Shown one piece after another: positions 47,470 through 59,029 of a stretch of DNA of 64,000 bases; within the stretch, counting starts at the first letter, position 1, and the number at the start of each line of letters is the position of its first letter. The stretch is from NCBI RefSeq assembly GCF_000004195.4, contig NC_030677.2:103576329-103640328 (forward strand), written 5' to 3'. Position numbers and translations under genes: made by a program. This stretch comes from Xenopus tropicalis (Eukaryota > Chordata > Amphibia > Anura > Pipidae). The notes under the pieces were generated by a model, which was given only the letters and a program-made list of their open reading frames with translations, searched no databases and was not told the origin of the DNA.

Positions 47470-48434
47470 ATATGGTGGCAAAACGATCCTATTGGGTTTA
47501 TTTAATTGTAACATGTTTTAGAACACAGCCTGCTTACTAGTACACTGTACTGTAATAGGTCTTGCCCAGGCTGGCTTGGGGCAGTAGCACCTCCCAGTAG
47601 AGTACATGTTACATGGACTTTCTCCCTTGCTGTACTGTTGGAGGAAGGGTTAACCACACTGATTCCACACACATAACTTGATCTTACAAATAATTTGGGT
47701 GCCAAAACAAACTTTTATTGATCGAATAGTTCAAAGTGCTGATCTGAAGGTACAGGCATTAATCACTTTACAGTTACGCTTTCATTTCTCAGATGTTATT
47801 CTCTCTTTAGCTGTAGTTTTCACAACACCCCAGGGGTAAAACTCTCTGCCTTGTTGCACAGTCTCCAGCGCTAGGCGAAGCTCACAGTGGTCCCATTCTC
47901 CAAGGAGCTCTCTGCCAGTATAGGGACTCAAGCTTAACTGCAGAGTACCAACCCCTTCTGGTCTCCTTGTTGGAATCTGTGGCTGCTTAACTAACTAACC
48001 TGATCCTGCCTCTCACTCATAGAGTGAGCTATTACAGATATTTCCTGGCCCTAAATTCACCTACTAGAAACCTACCTCCATTCCAGGCACTTCAGGACAC
48101 GCCCGCCCTCCCTCAAGAAGGTGGGGAGACCAAAAGAGCCTGAGCACATGTTGGCTTCCCTTTTTATAAAGTAGGGAGATTCTGACACCCTCTGACCAGT
48201 TACTGCTCTGCCAGCAAAATACTTTAACCCAGGAATGGAAAACACTTCCCCGCCCAACTGTTAAACAGACAAAACATTCCTGAGCACTACAGGAATAAAT
48301 GGTTGGCAAAACCTTAACCCTCCTACATAATTTTTTTTGTAGACTTAAGTTATGGTGATGCAAATTGTGGAAAAAAACAGATACGAAAACCCAAGATCCC
48401 AAGCATTTTTTACATAAAGGATGCCATACCTGTT
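47470..48434. mobile_element. Palindromic CAGGTATGGGA MITE split by a solo LTR
   Basis: The left part (GGTGGCAAAACGATCCTATT, 47474-47506) and the right part (TAGACTTAAGTTATGG to GGATGCCATACCTG, 48328-48434) are consecutive segments of the family consensus. The LTR at 47507-48327 lies between them. Confidence 0.75.
47507..48327 (-). mobile_element. Solo LTR, 821 bp, with TAAT target duplication
   Basis: Read on the minus strand it begins TGTAGGAGGGTTAAGG and ends ACATGTTACA, so it has TG...CA ends. TAAT flanks both sides (47503-47506 and 48328-48331). A TATA box (CTTTATAAAAAGGG, minus strand at 48172-48159) and an AATAAA signal (47718-47713) are in the expected order for U3-R-U5. No internal coding sequence, primer site or second LTR is present, so it is a recombination-derived solo LTR. 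A 4-bp duplication fits Gypsy or endogenous retroviral elements; I cannot choose between them. Confidence 0.75.
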
Positions 48435-48597
48435 TGAACAAAATAACTGTGGTAAATAATATTGTCTTCAAATATATTGCTAAATCAAATAGATTATACA
48501 TAGATACGTAGGTTGTGTTTTAATCTGCGTCTATTTGGGTAACATATACAAAATGGCTGAAGTTGAGGTTGGTGAGGGTGGGAGAGATTTACAGTTA

Positions 48598-48797
48598 AGG
48601 GTGAAGAGACACAAAGCAACAAGTAGCAGCTACTTTTTTACGGCTACTAAACACCAGAAAATACCCTGCCATAGACAATACTGAGAATTGCCTCTGCTAA
48701 AACACACGTAGCGACAATTATCAGTAAATGATCAGCATTGTCTATTTTAGTAGCCACGACAAGTAGCTGCTACTAGTAGCTCCGTGTGTCTTCACCA
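48598..48797. mobile_element. MITE with AGTAGCAGCTAC inverted repeats
   Basis: The left end GGGTGAAGAGACACAAAGC plus AGTAGCAGCTAC pairs with the right GTAGCTGCTACT plus CCGTGTGTCTTCACC. TTA precedes and TAA follows, which hints at the PIF/Harbinger superfamily. Confidence 0.7.
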
Positions 48798-50369
48798 TAA
48801 AAAGAACACAGGAACTAAAGGACAGTATTATTATTTTCCGTCATGAAACCCTATCATATGCTTTGTGCTACAGTGACTGCTTCTTACCTTCTCATATGAA
48901 TGCAGTCAGGTTGACCGTGTAAAATTGTCACTCAGTCACATTTGAATGGAGAATAAATCCAAATCTTACAAACTGTTCAAACTGGGCTGTGCCATGCAAT
49001 GATTTTAAGTTTGGTGCCATATTATACCATAGAATTGAAAACAAAGATGCCAGTTTTTGTGAACTTTTTAAGGCAGTTTTTCTGGTTTTGCACAAGGATT
49101 TTTTGATAAAAGTCAATTGAACATGGATCTCAGAATTGACTGCACCTTTTGGTCTGTGTGCTTGTATATATGTAAACAAGCAGACCATACTCCTTCCATC
49201 AAGGCTATAAATCATATGTCAAATCAGGGTTGCCTGTGTCATTTATATATATATATATTGAGATATAGACACAATTTTTATTGAATCTTGTGTTTTCCTT
49301 GAAAAGAACAGTCCCCTGGTTTTCTGCTGCCACATATTTCTTTTTCCGTTTCTAAACACAAGCGTTATCAGAGCTCTCTTATGACTTTCCGCCAAGAATC
49401 AGAGCAAGTGTCTTTTGTTCTGCCACTATTCCAGCTGCCTGCTTTCTGTCTCCCCAGGCCCTGTTTCTTCACAGATGAAATACAAACTTGCCATATTACT
49501 TTGTCTGTAGATAAATGATTTCCACTGAGAAGCCTACATTTTCTTTTGCTTTCTTCTTCCTTCATTATTCCTTTAATAATAACAAACAGAAACTATTCTA
49601 AATATTTTCTTTTAGATAAAATGTAATTAGGGTACAATCAGTCACCCATACTTTTAAATATTTGTCTATTAAAAAGAAGGCCACGCCCCTGCTGATTTTA
49701 TATGGAGCTTTTCTAGCAGGGCTTAAAGTTGAAAAGGTGGAATCCTATGATGAGCTCTTTAGTAGGACACATTATGTTTGTTGAAGGAGACAACATAGCT
49801 GCATGGTTAATTATATACCACTCTCACCAGCTGATGTGATTATAGAGCTAATTCCACTAATTATAATGGGCGGCAGGCAGTGTATTGGGCATATTAGACA
49901 GACACTTCCAAATTATCTAGTTACACCACTAAAAGGTGTCAGAGATTAAGTTGTAAGTGTTTTAGATAATATCAGCCCACAAATAACCAACCCATATAAA
50001 CAGAGATGATGATGCATTGCCTTCTCATTTATTATACCTTCTCTACCCACCAACAATCCACCAGCATGAATTTGTAAGCTTTTATATGCCAAAGTTTTAC
50101 ATGTGAGCTTTTTTGAAATTTTTGCATAAATATTGAACATTTGTGTCTTGAAAACCATAATTCAAATTTGGGATTTGTTGGCAAAAAAATTTGAATCACA
50201 GAAAAAGGTTACTATGGTTTTTTGAGAAAAATGTGAATATTTTTTTAATGTTTCTTTTTTTGGAGATTTACTAATGTGTTGTTTGGAATTATAAGATTGT
50301 TTCATTTTTTTCTCGAAAAATTTGGATAGTTCTGAGTATTTAGTATTCTGAGTATTTGAAAAAATTGAG
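48798..50369. other. Gap, AT-rich
   Basis: No supported gene. A (TA)n tract lies near 49243-49259. From about 50160 to 50355 it resembles an AT-rich dispersed repeat (GATTTACTAATGTG, TTTTTCTCGAAAAATTT). Confidence 0.45.
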
Positions 50370-50872
50370 ACGCTGGGCTGTAGATGGGCATTCTGGCTTC
50401 TTCTGTGGCTCTGCTTCTTGTGCGGCGGCGACAGGCCCTTTTATAGGGTTGCGCCCTGTACGTACGCGTGACATCAATACGCATGGGGCGCAACCTTATA
50501 AAACGGCCTGTCGCCGCCACAGAAGGAGTGTCTATGGGGTTTTCTGTGTAAGGGGGCTGCTGTGTAAGGGGGTTGCTGTGTATGGGTGCACTATCTATGG
50601 GGGCACTTACTATGGGGGCATTGTGTATGGGGGGCACTTTCTATGGGGGCATTGTGTATGAGGGTACTTTCTCTGGGGGCACAGTGTATGGGGGCTACTG
50701 TCTATGGGGTCAATTGGGGGCGCTTTCTATGGGGGTTACTGTCTATAGGGGCGCTTTCTATTGGGGGTACTGTCTTTGGGGGCACTGTATATGGGGGTAC
50801 TGTTTATGGGGGCACTGTGTATGGGGGTTACTGTCTATTGGGCCATTGGGGGAACTGTGTATGGGGGGGGCA
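50370..50872. mobile_element. Minisatellite-bearing DNA element, copy B (inverted, partial)
   Basis: An inverted-orientation relative of copy A. First the hairpin core at about 50400-50525 (GCGGCGACAGGCCCTTTTAT, AACCTTATAAAACGG, imperfect CRE TGACATCA), then the minisatellite in its G-rich reading (TATGGGGGCACTGTG), about 50540-50870. Neither terminal repeat is present. Confidence 0.75.
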
Positions 50873-51387
50873 AAGCTGGTACATATAACTCACTTATAAC
50901 TGACTGCCTTCTCTCTATATTTGTATTTTATATGTAGGAGTTGCTATATTGTTTTCCTTAGGTAGTACAGTATGAGGGTATAGCACATTTTGCATCTGAT
51001 CCCGCCATTGCAACTATATAAAAGGAGTATTTTTTGAAAAAAAAAATGGCTGCACGCGCCAATTCTTTTTGACCCTGTTTTCATTTTTCAAATGTTAGGA
51101 GGTATGTTATGAGACTTTCTTAGACTGACAAAAAGTACAACATTTTAAATTGAAATTTAAATGAACAGGAGTAGTAACATTTCTCATTAACAGGAGTGAG
51201 TGATAATTTATGGGGAGATAGAAACAAGACCTGGTAAGATGTTTATATATGCCACTTAACTGTACACCTGCAATATATAGAACCCATTCCCAGAAAAATA
51301 ATCTGGCATATTTTCCCCCTACCATAAAACACTTTCAAAACATGCCTCCTACCTGTCAGTCTGATTTTTTAATTCCATCAATTAATT
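50873..51387. other. Gap, nothing recognised
   Basis: No supported gene or repeat ends. Confidence 0.45.
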
Positions 51388-51575
51388 TTAAAGGAGAACT
51401 AAAGTTTAATTAAAAAAGTAGGGCGAGGCCACAAAGACCCTGGCCTAGGGCACCCAGCCGCAAGGGAAATGTGTTCAGATACGGAGCACTGGGTACGGGA
51501 TGCGCAAAACACTTCAGCACATCCTGTCCCCAGTCCTCCATACTAGGGCAGCCTCTGGGTGCCTCAAACTGAAAT
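51388..51575. mobile_element. T2 left end followed by CTGTCCCCAG-type repeat fragment
   Basis: TTAAAGGAGAACTAAAGTTT at 51388, then from about 51410 sequence related, in inverted orientation, to the insertion at 3691-3941 (GGCGAGGCCACAAAGACCCT, GCACATCCTGTCCCCAGT). Confidence 0.55.
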
Positions 51576-51707
51576 CCGGGGCTGTGTACATTATGTTTTG
51601 GGCTTCTGTACCAGCCCCCAGTAGCTCCCCATCTTCTTTTCTGCTGATTTACTCTGTGCTGCTGTCACTTAACTGAGCTTAGGGACCCACTCACAATATA
51701 CTGTATA

Positions 51708-53206
51708 CATACCCCCCAACATTTAAAAAGCAGAAGGAGGGACAAAAAAATAAATAAATTTTTTTAGGCCACGCCCACTTTGTGGTCACCCCCCCAAACA
51801 GGCCCATTTTACAAAACCACACCTGAAAAGCATAACATACACAAAGTGCACCAGAAAACAGACACGGTGGCCCCAATCATTTTATGACATATTGTGGCCC
51901 TAAGGATTTCATTATGCTCTGTGGCACCTGTATTTAATGACAGATTCATGACAGACATTGGTAGCCAGGGCCCCCTAAAATATTGGTAGCCAGGTGTTAT
52001 GTTTTGCATTGGCGCTAGAGCAGGGACCCCCTAAAACATTGCTGGTCCTCCCCCAGTGTCCCAATACTATGGGCCGCTCCCCACTGCAGAATCCTCCCCA
52101 ACATCCTTCAGCTCCCCCCAGCATCCATCCAACACCCTCCCCAACATCCTACAGCTCCCCCAGCATCCTCCAGCTCCCCCAACATCCTCCAGCTCCCCTT
52201 AGCATCCTCCAGCTCCCCCAGCATCCACCCAACATCCTCCAGCTCCCCCCAGCATCCTTCAGCTCCCCCAGCATCCACCCAACATCCTCCAGCTCCCCCC
52301 AGCATCCTCCCCAACATCCTTCAGCTGCTCCTTACCTTCCTCCAGCTCCTCCCAGCATCCTCCCCAGCATTCTCCCCAACATCCTTCAGCTCCCCCCAGC
52401 ATCCACCCAACATCCTTCAGCTCCCCTTAGCATCCTCCAGCTCCCCCAGCATTCACCCAACATCCTCCAGCTCCCCCCAGCATCCTCCAGCTCCCCCAGC
52501 ATCCACCCAACATCCTCCAGCTCCCCACAGAGTCCTCCCCAACATCCTTCAGCTGCTCCTTACCTTCCTCCAGCTCCTCCCAGCATCCTCCCCAGCATCC
52601 TCCCCAACATCCTTCAGCTCCCCCCAGCATCCACCCAACATCCTCCAGCTCCCCCCAGCGTCCTCCCCAACATCCTTCAGCTGTCCCCAACATCCTTCAG
52701 CTCCCCCCAACATCCTCCCCAACATCCTTCAGCTCCCCCCAACATCCTTCAGCTCCCCCCAGCATCCACCCAACATCCTCCAGCTCCCCCCAGCGTCCTC
52801 CCCAACATCCTTCAGCTCTCCCAACATCCTTCAGCTGTCCCCAACATCCTCCCCAACATCCTTCAGCTCCCCCCAACATCCTCCAGCTGGCCCTTACCTT
52901 CCTTCAGTGTCCTCCCCAGCATCCCCCTGCTTTCTGTGGCTCCCCCTGCTCCTACCACAACCCGCCTGCGCCCCCGGCTCTTCTTCTCATGCTCGTGACG
53001 TCACATGCACGTCTCTTGTTAGCGCCGCAGCTTCTGCACTGTGAATGCCTTATGTTAGAACTGAACTGAGTGGCGCAGAAGCTGCGGTGACGTCACAGGA
53101 GCAGAGAACTTAAGAAAGCGGGACAAATCGGTGGCTATCCAGGACAGCGGGACAGGGTGGCAAAATCGGGACTGTCCCGCGTAAAGCGGGACAGTTGGGA
53201 GGTATG
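51708..53206. mobile_element. Minisatellite-bearing DNA element, copy C, complete
   Basis: A 1,499-bp element bounded by TGTATA on both sides (51702-51707 and 53207-53212). The left end CATACCCCCCAAC and right end GTTGGGAGGTATG are 13-bp inverted repeats with one mismatch. It has a CACGCCCACTTTGTGG left region shared with copy A, a minisatellite of a different unit (about 52080-52900), two CREs (TGACGTCA at 52996-53003 and 53088-53095) flanking an inverted repeat (GCCGCAGCTTCTGCACT), and a right terminal zone of GCGGGACA repeats. No transposase. Confidence 0.75.
52080..52900. repeat. Minisatellite, unit CCCCCAGCATCCTCCAGCT-like
   Basis: Dozens of imperfect CAGCATCC / CAACATCC and TCCAGCTCCCC / TTCAGCTCCCC words, with some higher-order repetition (the block around 52320-52430 recurs around 52550-52660). 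A 334-codon open frame and several antisense frames come from the repeat and are not credible genes. Confidence 0.9.
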
Positions 53207-53212
53207 TGTATA

Positions 53213-53823
53213 TACAGAAAATAAATGTCTCAATATAAGGCTGGTTAGTAATTAATACAGATAGTTACTACATGGCAGCTCAGAAATCAGTGCAGTTAGC
53301 ATCAGGATTTTATAATAAGTCCTGTAGCATCAGATTATGTACAGGCAAACCTAAAATGTCAATGTGCTGCAAAGATATTTTATGCATGAAGTGTCACAGA
53401 ACACGCATAGATTTCACACATGCTTAATAAACTGTGTATACATATAATCATAGGAGCTTGTTGGTTTCATAGCACTCCAGCATTCATCTTTAATCACATT
53501 TATGTAAAAAGGTGATATTTTATTGTTTTAGTTCATCTTAAATTATATGGTGATGTTTTAAGAATGACACAGAGCAACAGCTTTTTCTGGAAGAACAGTG
53601 AACAAATTGCTAACAGTATTTTACATGGTACCTTCATCTATCATTATGGGCTGTCATCTTGAACTGATGTGAGTGGACAAGCCAGGTTCACAGCATGAAT
53701 TATTTAAGAAGCTTTCATGTTCTTAAGAAAGGTTTTGGTTTTAATTAACCCTTTCCACCACACTTATTAAAAGTTTCTGAATAAAATCACTATGACTGGG
53801 CTTATGGTTTGATCCCAGTGATA
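53213..53823. other. Gap, nothing recognised
   Basis: No supported gene or repeat ends. Confidence 0.45.
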
Positions 53824-54147
53824 CAGGTATAAGACCTGTTATCCAGAATGCTCGGGACCAAGTGTTTTCCGGTTAAGGGGTTTCTTCCGTAATTTGGATC
53901 TCCATACCTTAAGTCTACTAAAAAATCAATAAACCGCTAAATAAACTCAATAGGATTGTTTTGCATCCAATAAGGATTATTCATATCTTAGGTCAATTAC
54001 AAGGTACTGTTTTATTACTACAGAGAAAAAGGATATCAGTTTTAAAATTCTGAATTATTTGATTAAAATGGAGTCTATGAGAGACGGGCTTTCCGTAATT
54101 CGGAGCTTTCTGGATAATGGGTTTCCGGATAAGGGGTCCGATACCTG
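53824..54147. mobile_element. Palindromic CAGGTATGGGA MITE, complete
   Basis: CAGGTATAAGACCTGTTATC and GATAAGGGGTCCGATACCTG ends, TA-flanked. The interior is very close to 41929-42257. Confidence 0.85.
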
Positions 54148-54462
54148 TATATGCAATTTAGAAAGTTTTACTCCAGTACCATTAAAGATCTGGCCATTGC
54201 TTATTACATTATGAAAGGGCACTGTCTATTGAATACACAGAATATTATTTATCTATATTACAATGAAGAAGTAGCTGTTCTAATGCTTGCCTCATATTAA
54301 CCAAGTTCAAAGCTGGCCACACATAAGGCTCATGTGAAATACAATAATTATCAGAAAAGAAAAGCAGACAGATGTAAAGTTGGGACCTTGCACCACACTC
54401 AAGAGGACTGATTGTATTCAAGTAAGAAGTGCTGGCCACAGCAAACTGTCAAAAATTAGTAC

Positions 54463-54762
54463 AGGTATGAGATCCCTTATCCGGCAACCCGTTATCCAGA
54501 AAGTTCTGATTTACGGAAGGCCATCTCCCATAGACTCCATTGTAAGCAAATAATTCTAATTTTTAAAAACGATTTCCTTTTTCTCTGTAATTATAAAACG
54601 GTACCTTGTACTTGATCCCAACTAAGATATAATTAATCCTTATTCAAGGCAAAACAAGCCTATTTGGTTTGTTCAATATTTAAATGATTTTGATAAGTTA
54701 TGGAGATCCAAATTATGGAAAGATCCCTTATCCGGAAAACCCCAGGTCCCAAGCATTCTGGA
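54463..54762. mobile_element. Palindromic CAGGTATGGGA MITE, right end missing
   Basis: The left end CAGGTATGAGATCCCTTATC is intact. The sequence runs in the opposite orientation to 53824-54147, up to CCCAAGCATTCTGGA. Confidence 0.8.
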
Positions 54763-55655
54763 TTTCTAAATGAAATGTGCACTTTAAGCAACACCTGCAT
54801 GTGTCACCTGAAAATTTACAGAATTGTAACAGTCAGTCCAAATCTTCTCTTCTTGTTTATTGGTCATTTACAAAGTGAAGGTCAGGGCAAAAAGTGAAAA
54901 AAAACTGAAGCAAACCACCATATTTTTAGTACTTTGCATCCTGCCTCACGTTTTACACTAGAGAATGAAGTACAATGGCCTCCCCATCTCCTATTAATAC
55001 AGCTCTGGTTGGGGGCAGTATGTGGCTGTACCTTTGGATGCCCCCTGGCTTGCATGCCAATTAGACATTTAGGCTTATATATTCTGACAATATGGCTATT
55101 TGTAACCAAACTGATGAGATTTGCCCTTTTAAATTTTTAATTAAAAACAAATATAAATCAATATTCTGTCTCAAAGGGGATTTCTCGTAGTGTATACAAC
55201 AAATAAAATAAAAACAGTATACAATAAGGGCTCTACAAATAGGGCTTATATTAAAAAACTTCCTGCCTATTATTGTAATTGCAAAACAGATATTTTATTT
55301 GTTGTACTAAACAGTGCAGAACAGTGGAACTGAAAGCTCCGTCATTTTTCTCCTGATCCCACCTCCTTTGTTTTTCAGATCAAGTGTTGTAGGAGGAGAA
55401 ATTATGCTAGTTAATTACACTCTTCAAATATTGAATTTCTTATTGGGGATACAATAAAAAAAAAAATTTAGTTTCATTTAGAGAAAAGGTGGAATAGAAG
55501 ACCTATTAATTTGGTTCATTTTGATTATAGGTGCTTGTTGCCCCTTTAAAGCTGCTGTCAGATGTGTTAATGGGTAATCATTTGCAGTGCTACTTGGGTG
55601 TTTGGGCTTATGGATTTATAGGCAAAAAAGTTTTGCAAAGTACACAAACCCCAGA
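54763..55655. other. Gap with possible T2 remnant
   Basis: No supported gene. CAAAGGGGATTT at 55175-55190 and CCCCTTTAA near 55541-55549 could be ends of a degraded T2-like element. Confidence 0.4.
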
Positions 55656-55663
55656 CCCTAGAC

Positions 55664-56157
55664 CAGGCATCCTCAAACTACGCCTCCCCCCCCCAAGGTA
55701 ATTTGCCCGGCCCCCACTATGATCTGACGCGAGGACGCAGCGGGGAGCCGGAGGACACAGCAGGGAGTGGGAAGATGCGGCAGGGAGTGGGAAGACGCAG
55801 GGGGGAGCCGGAAGAAGCTGTGGGGAGCAGGAGAAAGCAGGGGAGAGCCAGAGGACGAAGCGAATAGCCGGTGGACGCAGGGGGGAGCTGGAGGAAGCAG
55901 CGGATGGATGCAGCGGGGGAGTGGGAGGAAGCAGTGGGTAGCAGGAGGACGCAGGGGGGTGCTGGAGGATGCAGGGGGGAGCCGGAGGAAGCATCGGAAG
56001 GACGCAGCGGGAAGTAGGAGACGCAAGGGGGAGCCGGAGGATGCAGCGGGGAGCCAGAGGAAGCAGCAGGGATCGGACCATAATATGAGGACACGGGGGG
56101 ACTTTAGTCTGAGGGACCATAAAATAGCCCCCTGCTTAAAAAGTTTGAGGACCCCTG
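55664..56157. mobile_element. hAT-type MITE with internal minisatellite, complete
   Basis: A perfect 8-bp duplication CCCTAGAC flanks the element (55656-55663 and 56158-56165). The ends CAGGCATCCTCAAACT and AGTTTGAGGACCCCTG are inverted repeats of the CAGGGGTCCTCAAACT type. An 8-bp duplication plus CAGGG ends identify the hAT superfamily. The interior (about 55733-56075) is a G-rich minisatellite with GGGGAGCCGGAGGACGCAG-like units. Confidence 0.9.
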
Positions 56158-56165
56158 CCCTAGAC

Positions 56166-56773
56166 TAAGGGAGTGAATAATTCAAAAACCAAAATAGGTA
56201 GGCATTCATACAGACACACACACAAAGGCCAATTATTTCACTGTCAGATAGAGCCTTAGGCATTTTGTACTCTGTTCTGGTAATCATAAGCTCATGATTA
56301 AGTATTCTGCACTATAATTAAGGACCCAGAGCATGCAGTGTGTAAGCCTGTATCACTGATGTAAAAACAAAAGTTTTTACTTTTATCTGATTGACCTGTG
56401 TGTGAAGTCAGTGTGCGCTTGCCTCTTTTGGCTTATAGGCTCAACAGTTATGATTATGCTGGAGAAAAACATGGATGTTTATTATTGAACTTTTTTTTTA
56501 CTTGTTTGCCATTGTCATCTGCCTCTTATCGTGTGGCTCTGTAAGGCCACAATTTTATTTTTTATTGATACTTTTTATTACTTGATTCATTAAAAAAAAT
56601 ACACCTTAAAGAAACTGTAATGCTAAAAAAAACTTAATCATCCAGAAAGTTTATTGTATTCAATGCTTTATCAAAAATACTGTTATTAAACTCTGCTTCC
56701 GGTTGTACACTGTCTATTTAATAGGGTGATAGGGCGACATGCTTTCTGGAAGATCCAAGGTGCAACACTCCAT
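56166..56773. other. Gap with a T2 start just before the Harbinger element
   Basis: At about 56604 CACCTTAAAGAAACTGTAAT begins a T2-like left end, which is interrupted at 56773 by the Harbinger-like element. Confidence 0.45.
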
Positions 56774-57633
56774 GGGGCTGATTCACTAAAGTGCGTTTTA
56801 ACGTGTGCTATTTATAGCGTGCGTTAAAATTTTTATCGCTTCTAAATTTTCGCGACTTAACGCACGATTCACTATAAGCACACTTGCACTAATTTACGCG
56901 TGATACTGTATGCAATATTTTAGTCGCACTAAATAACGTGTGCGCTACTTTTCGTATACACGCTAATTATCGCAAGTACGATAGCTTTTACACGCGCGCT
57001 AATTGTCGCGACATTACGCACGCGACAATCGGCAGCATAAAACTGGCGACATTTTGCCCTGGGAGAGCACAGAAGTGCTAGAGAGGTGCTGTATAAATGT
57101 TTATAAAAAATATAAGTAAAAAAAAAAAAGGAGTGCTAGAGATAATAAAATGGGGGGGGGGGGGGCATTTAAGAATATTTAGCCAAATACTTAGGGGTCC
57201 GTTTACTAAAGTGGCTTAAATTAAGTGGGAGATTTTAAACACAGAATAGATGGCAAATATGTTATGGGCACTTTATTAAATGGGAACAAATATAATATTG
57301 CAATTATTCTGTCAACAAAACATTGGATTGGCAGTTATCACACTCGCCAGAAAATACGCTACGTACTAATTAACGCAAGTTTTAATATTCAGCAAAATGG
57401 GCTAAAGACTAAATTGTTGGCAGAATATTTGCAAACATTTAACCCATATAGCATATTGATGCTGTTACTGATAAATGTAAGAGTGTAGGAGAAACTACAT
57501 GAAAGTATAGAATACCATATCAAGGAAGGATAAATAATTAGACATTACTCAGTTCAAAAGTAGAAAAATAACAAGTTTTATTTTTACCATAAACTTTTAA
57601 AATTTTTAAAAAAAATTTAAAAAAAAATAAAAT

Positions 57634-58104
57634 TTAGGGCTTGCTGCCCTTGATGTCCCAAATGTCCCCCTGGAGCTGGGCCATGTCCCCCCGAAGCTGG
57701 GCCAACTGGACCTTGATGTTGTCCAGATCCTCCTGCATTGACCGAAGTGTGGGGTCAGTCCACCCAGGTGATGTTTGGGTCCCCACATCTTCAGTCCGTC
57801 CTGAGGGTCCCTCGTCCGCCGGAGGACCTGGTGCCCAGCGTTTGGCCTGGGGAGAGAACTCCAGGGGGGGAGTGTCGGGGGCCTGGGGAGTCTCCGGGGC
57901 TGATGGAGCCTCGGGGGACTCTGGGGCCTCTTCGGCCTCTTCAGGCTCTGGGGCCTCTTCAGGCTCTGGGGCTTTGGGGGCCTCTGGTGCTGCTGGGGCC
58001 TCGGGGGGCCTGTGGTGCCTCGGGGACCTGTGGGGCCTCAGGGGCCTGAAGAGCCTCTGCAGCCTGGGGTGCCTTGGGATGAGGCGCTACGTCCAGCTGA
58101 AGTT
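57634..58104 (-). pseudogene. Exon 2 of transposon Myb-like gene, copy 2 (frameshifted)
   Basis: Acceptor CTATCTCACAG ends at 58105 on the minus strand. Joining it to exon 1 restores the frame (GAA G|AA CTT). The exon encodes an acidic Ala/Pro/Glu-rich linker (EAPQVPEAPQAP..., then APEPEEAPEPEEAEEAPESP). It ends in a predicted coiled coil, RSMQEDLDNIKVQLAQLRGD followed by MAQLQGDIWDIKGSKP, before TAA at 57636-57634. A proline-rich linker and C-terminal coiled coil fit a DNA-binding adaptor that dimerises. A run of six G (58003-58008 on this strand) puts the two halves in different frames, a one-base indel that would kill the protein. AATAAA lies about 60 bp downstream on the minus strand. Confidence 0.7.
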
Positions 58105-58782
58105 CTGTGAGATAGTATTGCAAGATGTTATTTTGTGTAATATATTATACATATATATATATATACATTCATACACCATCATAAATAACAGGGCCCCTCA
58201 CAACAACATTTTTTGGGCCCCCCCTCCTCCCATGCCCCCACTGGCCCCTCCCCCTGTGAACCCTCACATCAATACAAAGGACACACAGACATTGTTAGCC
58301 AGGGCCCCATAAAACATTTGTGGCCCTTCCCCAAATGACTCACACTATGGGCCGCTCCCTGCTGCTTCCCTCCTGCTTTAAACTTATTTATGCATATGTA
58401 TTTGAAAATAGATGTGTATATATATATATATACAATACGAAGTGCTGGGAAGCTGCACACCATAAGGAACAATAATACCCGGGTGCCTGTGGCAAAACAG
58501 AATCTAGACAGACATGGGGTGACGGCACACACAGGATTTTCACAAGGAGTCACGAAGATGTGAAATAATATTCAGAGGTTTATTGTGACCAACATTTCAG
58601 TTCCTCACTGGCATTATGGTTGAACGTGATGGACGTATGTCTTTTTTCAACCCAACTTACTATGTTACTATGTTACTTTCGTCATCCCTGACATTTCTTA
58701 CATTTGTACTTTTAGTTCAAATTACTTGCTAAATCTTTTACTGAACGTATTCTGTAAAAGCATAATAAAGTACAATAATTAC
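58105..58782 (-). other. Intron of the transposon Myb-like gene, copy 2
   Basis: Bounded by GT at 58782-58781 and AG at 58106-58105 on the minus strand. From 58378 to 58782 it is nearly identical to 1-403. It includes the 3' tail of a CR1 LINE at 58611-58676 (mirrored at 232-297 in copy 1) and a fragment (58283-58355) related to the left region of minisatellite element copy C (GCCAGGGCCCC, CTATGGGCCGCTCCC). Confidence 0.7.
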
Positions 58783-59029
58783 CTTCTGCTATTTCAGCAA
58801 CCAGATCTGAATTCCTGAGCTTCAGGTCCGACCATATGCGCTGGAGCAGGCGGAGGTCCACATCAAGGGCAAACCTGGCGCACAACCCGTCTTGGAGGTC
58901 GCGCAGGATCGCCCTCTTCCTCTCGTGGACCCCTAAGGGCCCCAGCGGCAGCCTGTCATACCCTGAGCGCAGGAAAAAAGTCACAATATAGCGCCTCTCC
59001 CCTGGTAGCAGATCAGAAACCCCAGGCAT
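58783..59029 (-). CDS. Myb/SANT-like DNA-binding exon 1 of transposon gene, copy 2
   Basis: The start ATG is at 59029 and the donor GAAG|GTAATT at 58783, giving 82 codons plus one base. The residues begin MPGVSDLLPGERRYI, with ERKRAIL near 36 and IWSDLK near 65-70. The three-helix layout and the tryptophan before DLK.R match the Myb/SANT-like accessory proteins of Harbinger transposons, which bind terminal DNA and interact with the transposase in the nucleus. The exon splices in frame to exon 2 (58104-57634). The frame is intact, but the exon 2 frameshift would truncate the product in the linker. Substitutions relative to copy 1 are strongly concentrated in this exon. Confidence 0.65.

Noticed and set aside
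48064..48501. 145-codon minus-strand frame
   Set aside because: It lies across the U3/R part of the solo LTR and continues into flanking MITE DNA, with no known domain.
51994..52998. 334-codon proline-rich open frame
   Set aside because: It is the translation of a minisatellite whose unit lacks stops. Several other frames on both strands are also open, and there is no start context or domain.
55608..56168. Open frames of 117-170 codons on both strands
   Set aside because: They come from the internal minisatellite of the hAT MITE.
57641..58312. 223-codon + strand open frame
   Set aside because: It is antisense to the well-supported exon 2 of the transposon gene and mirrors its biased composition.
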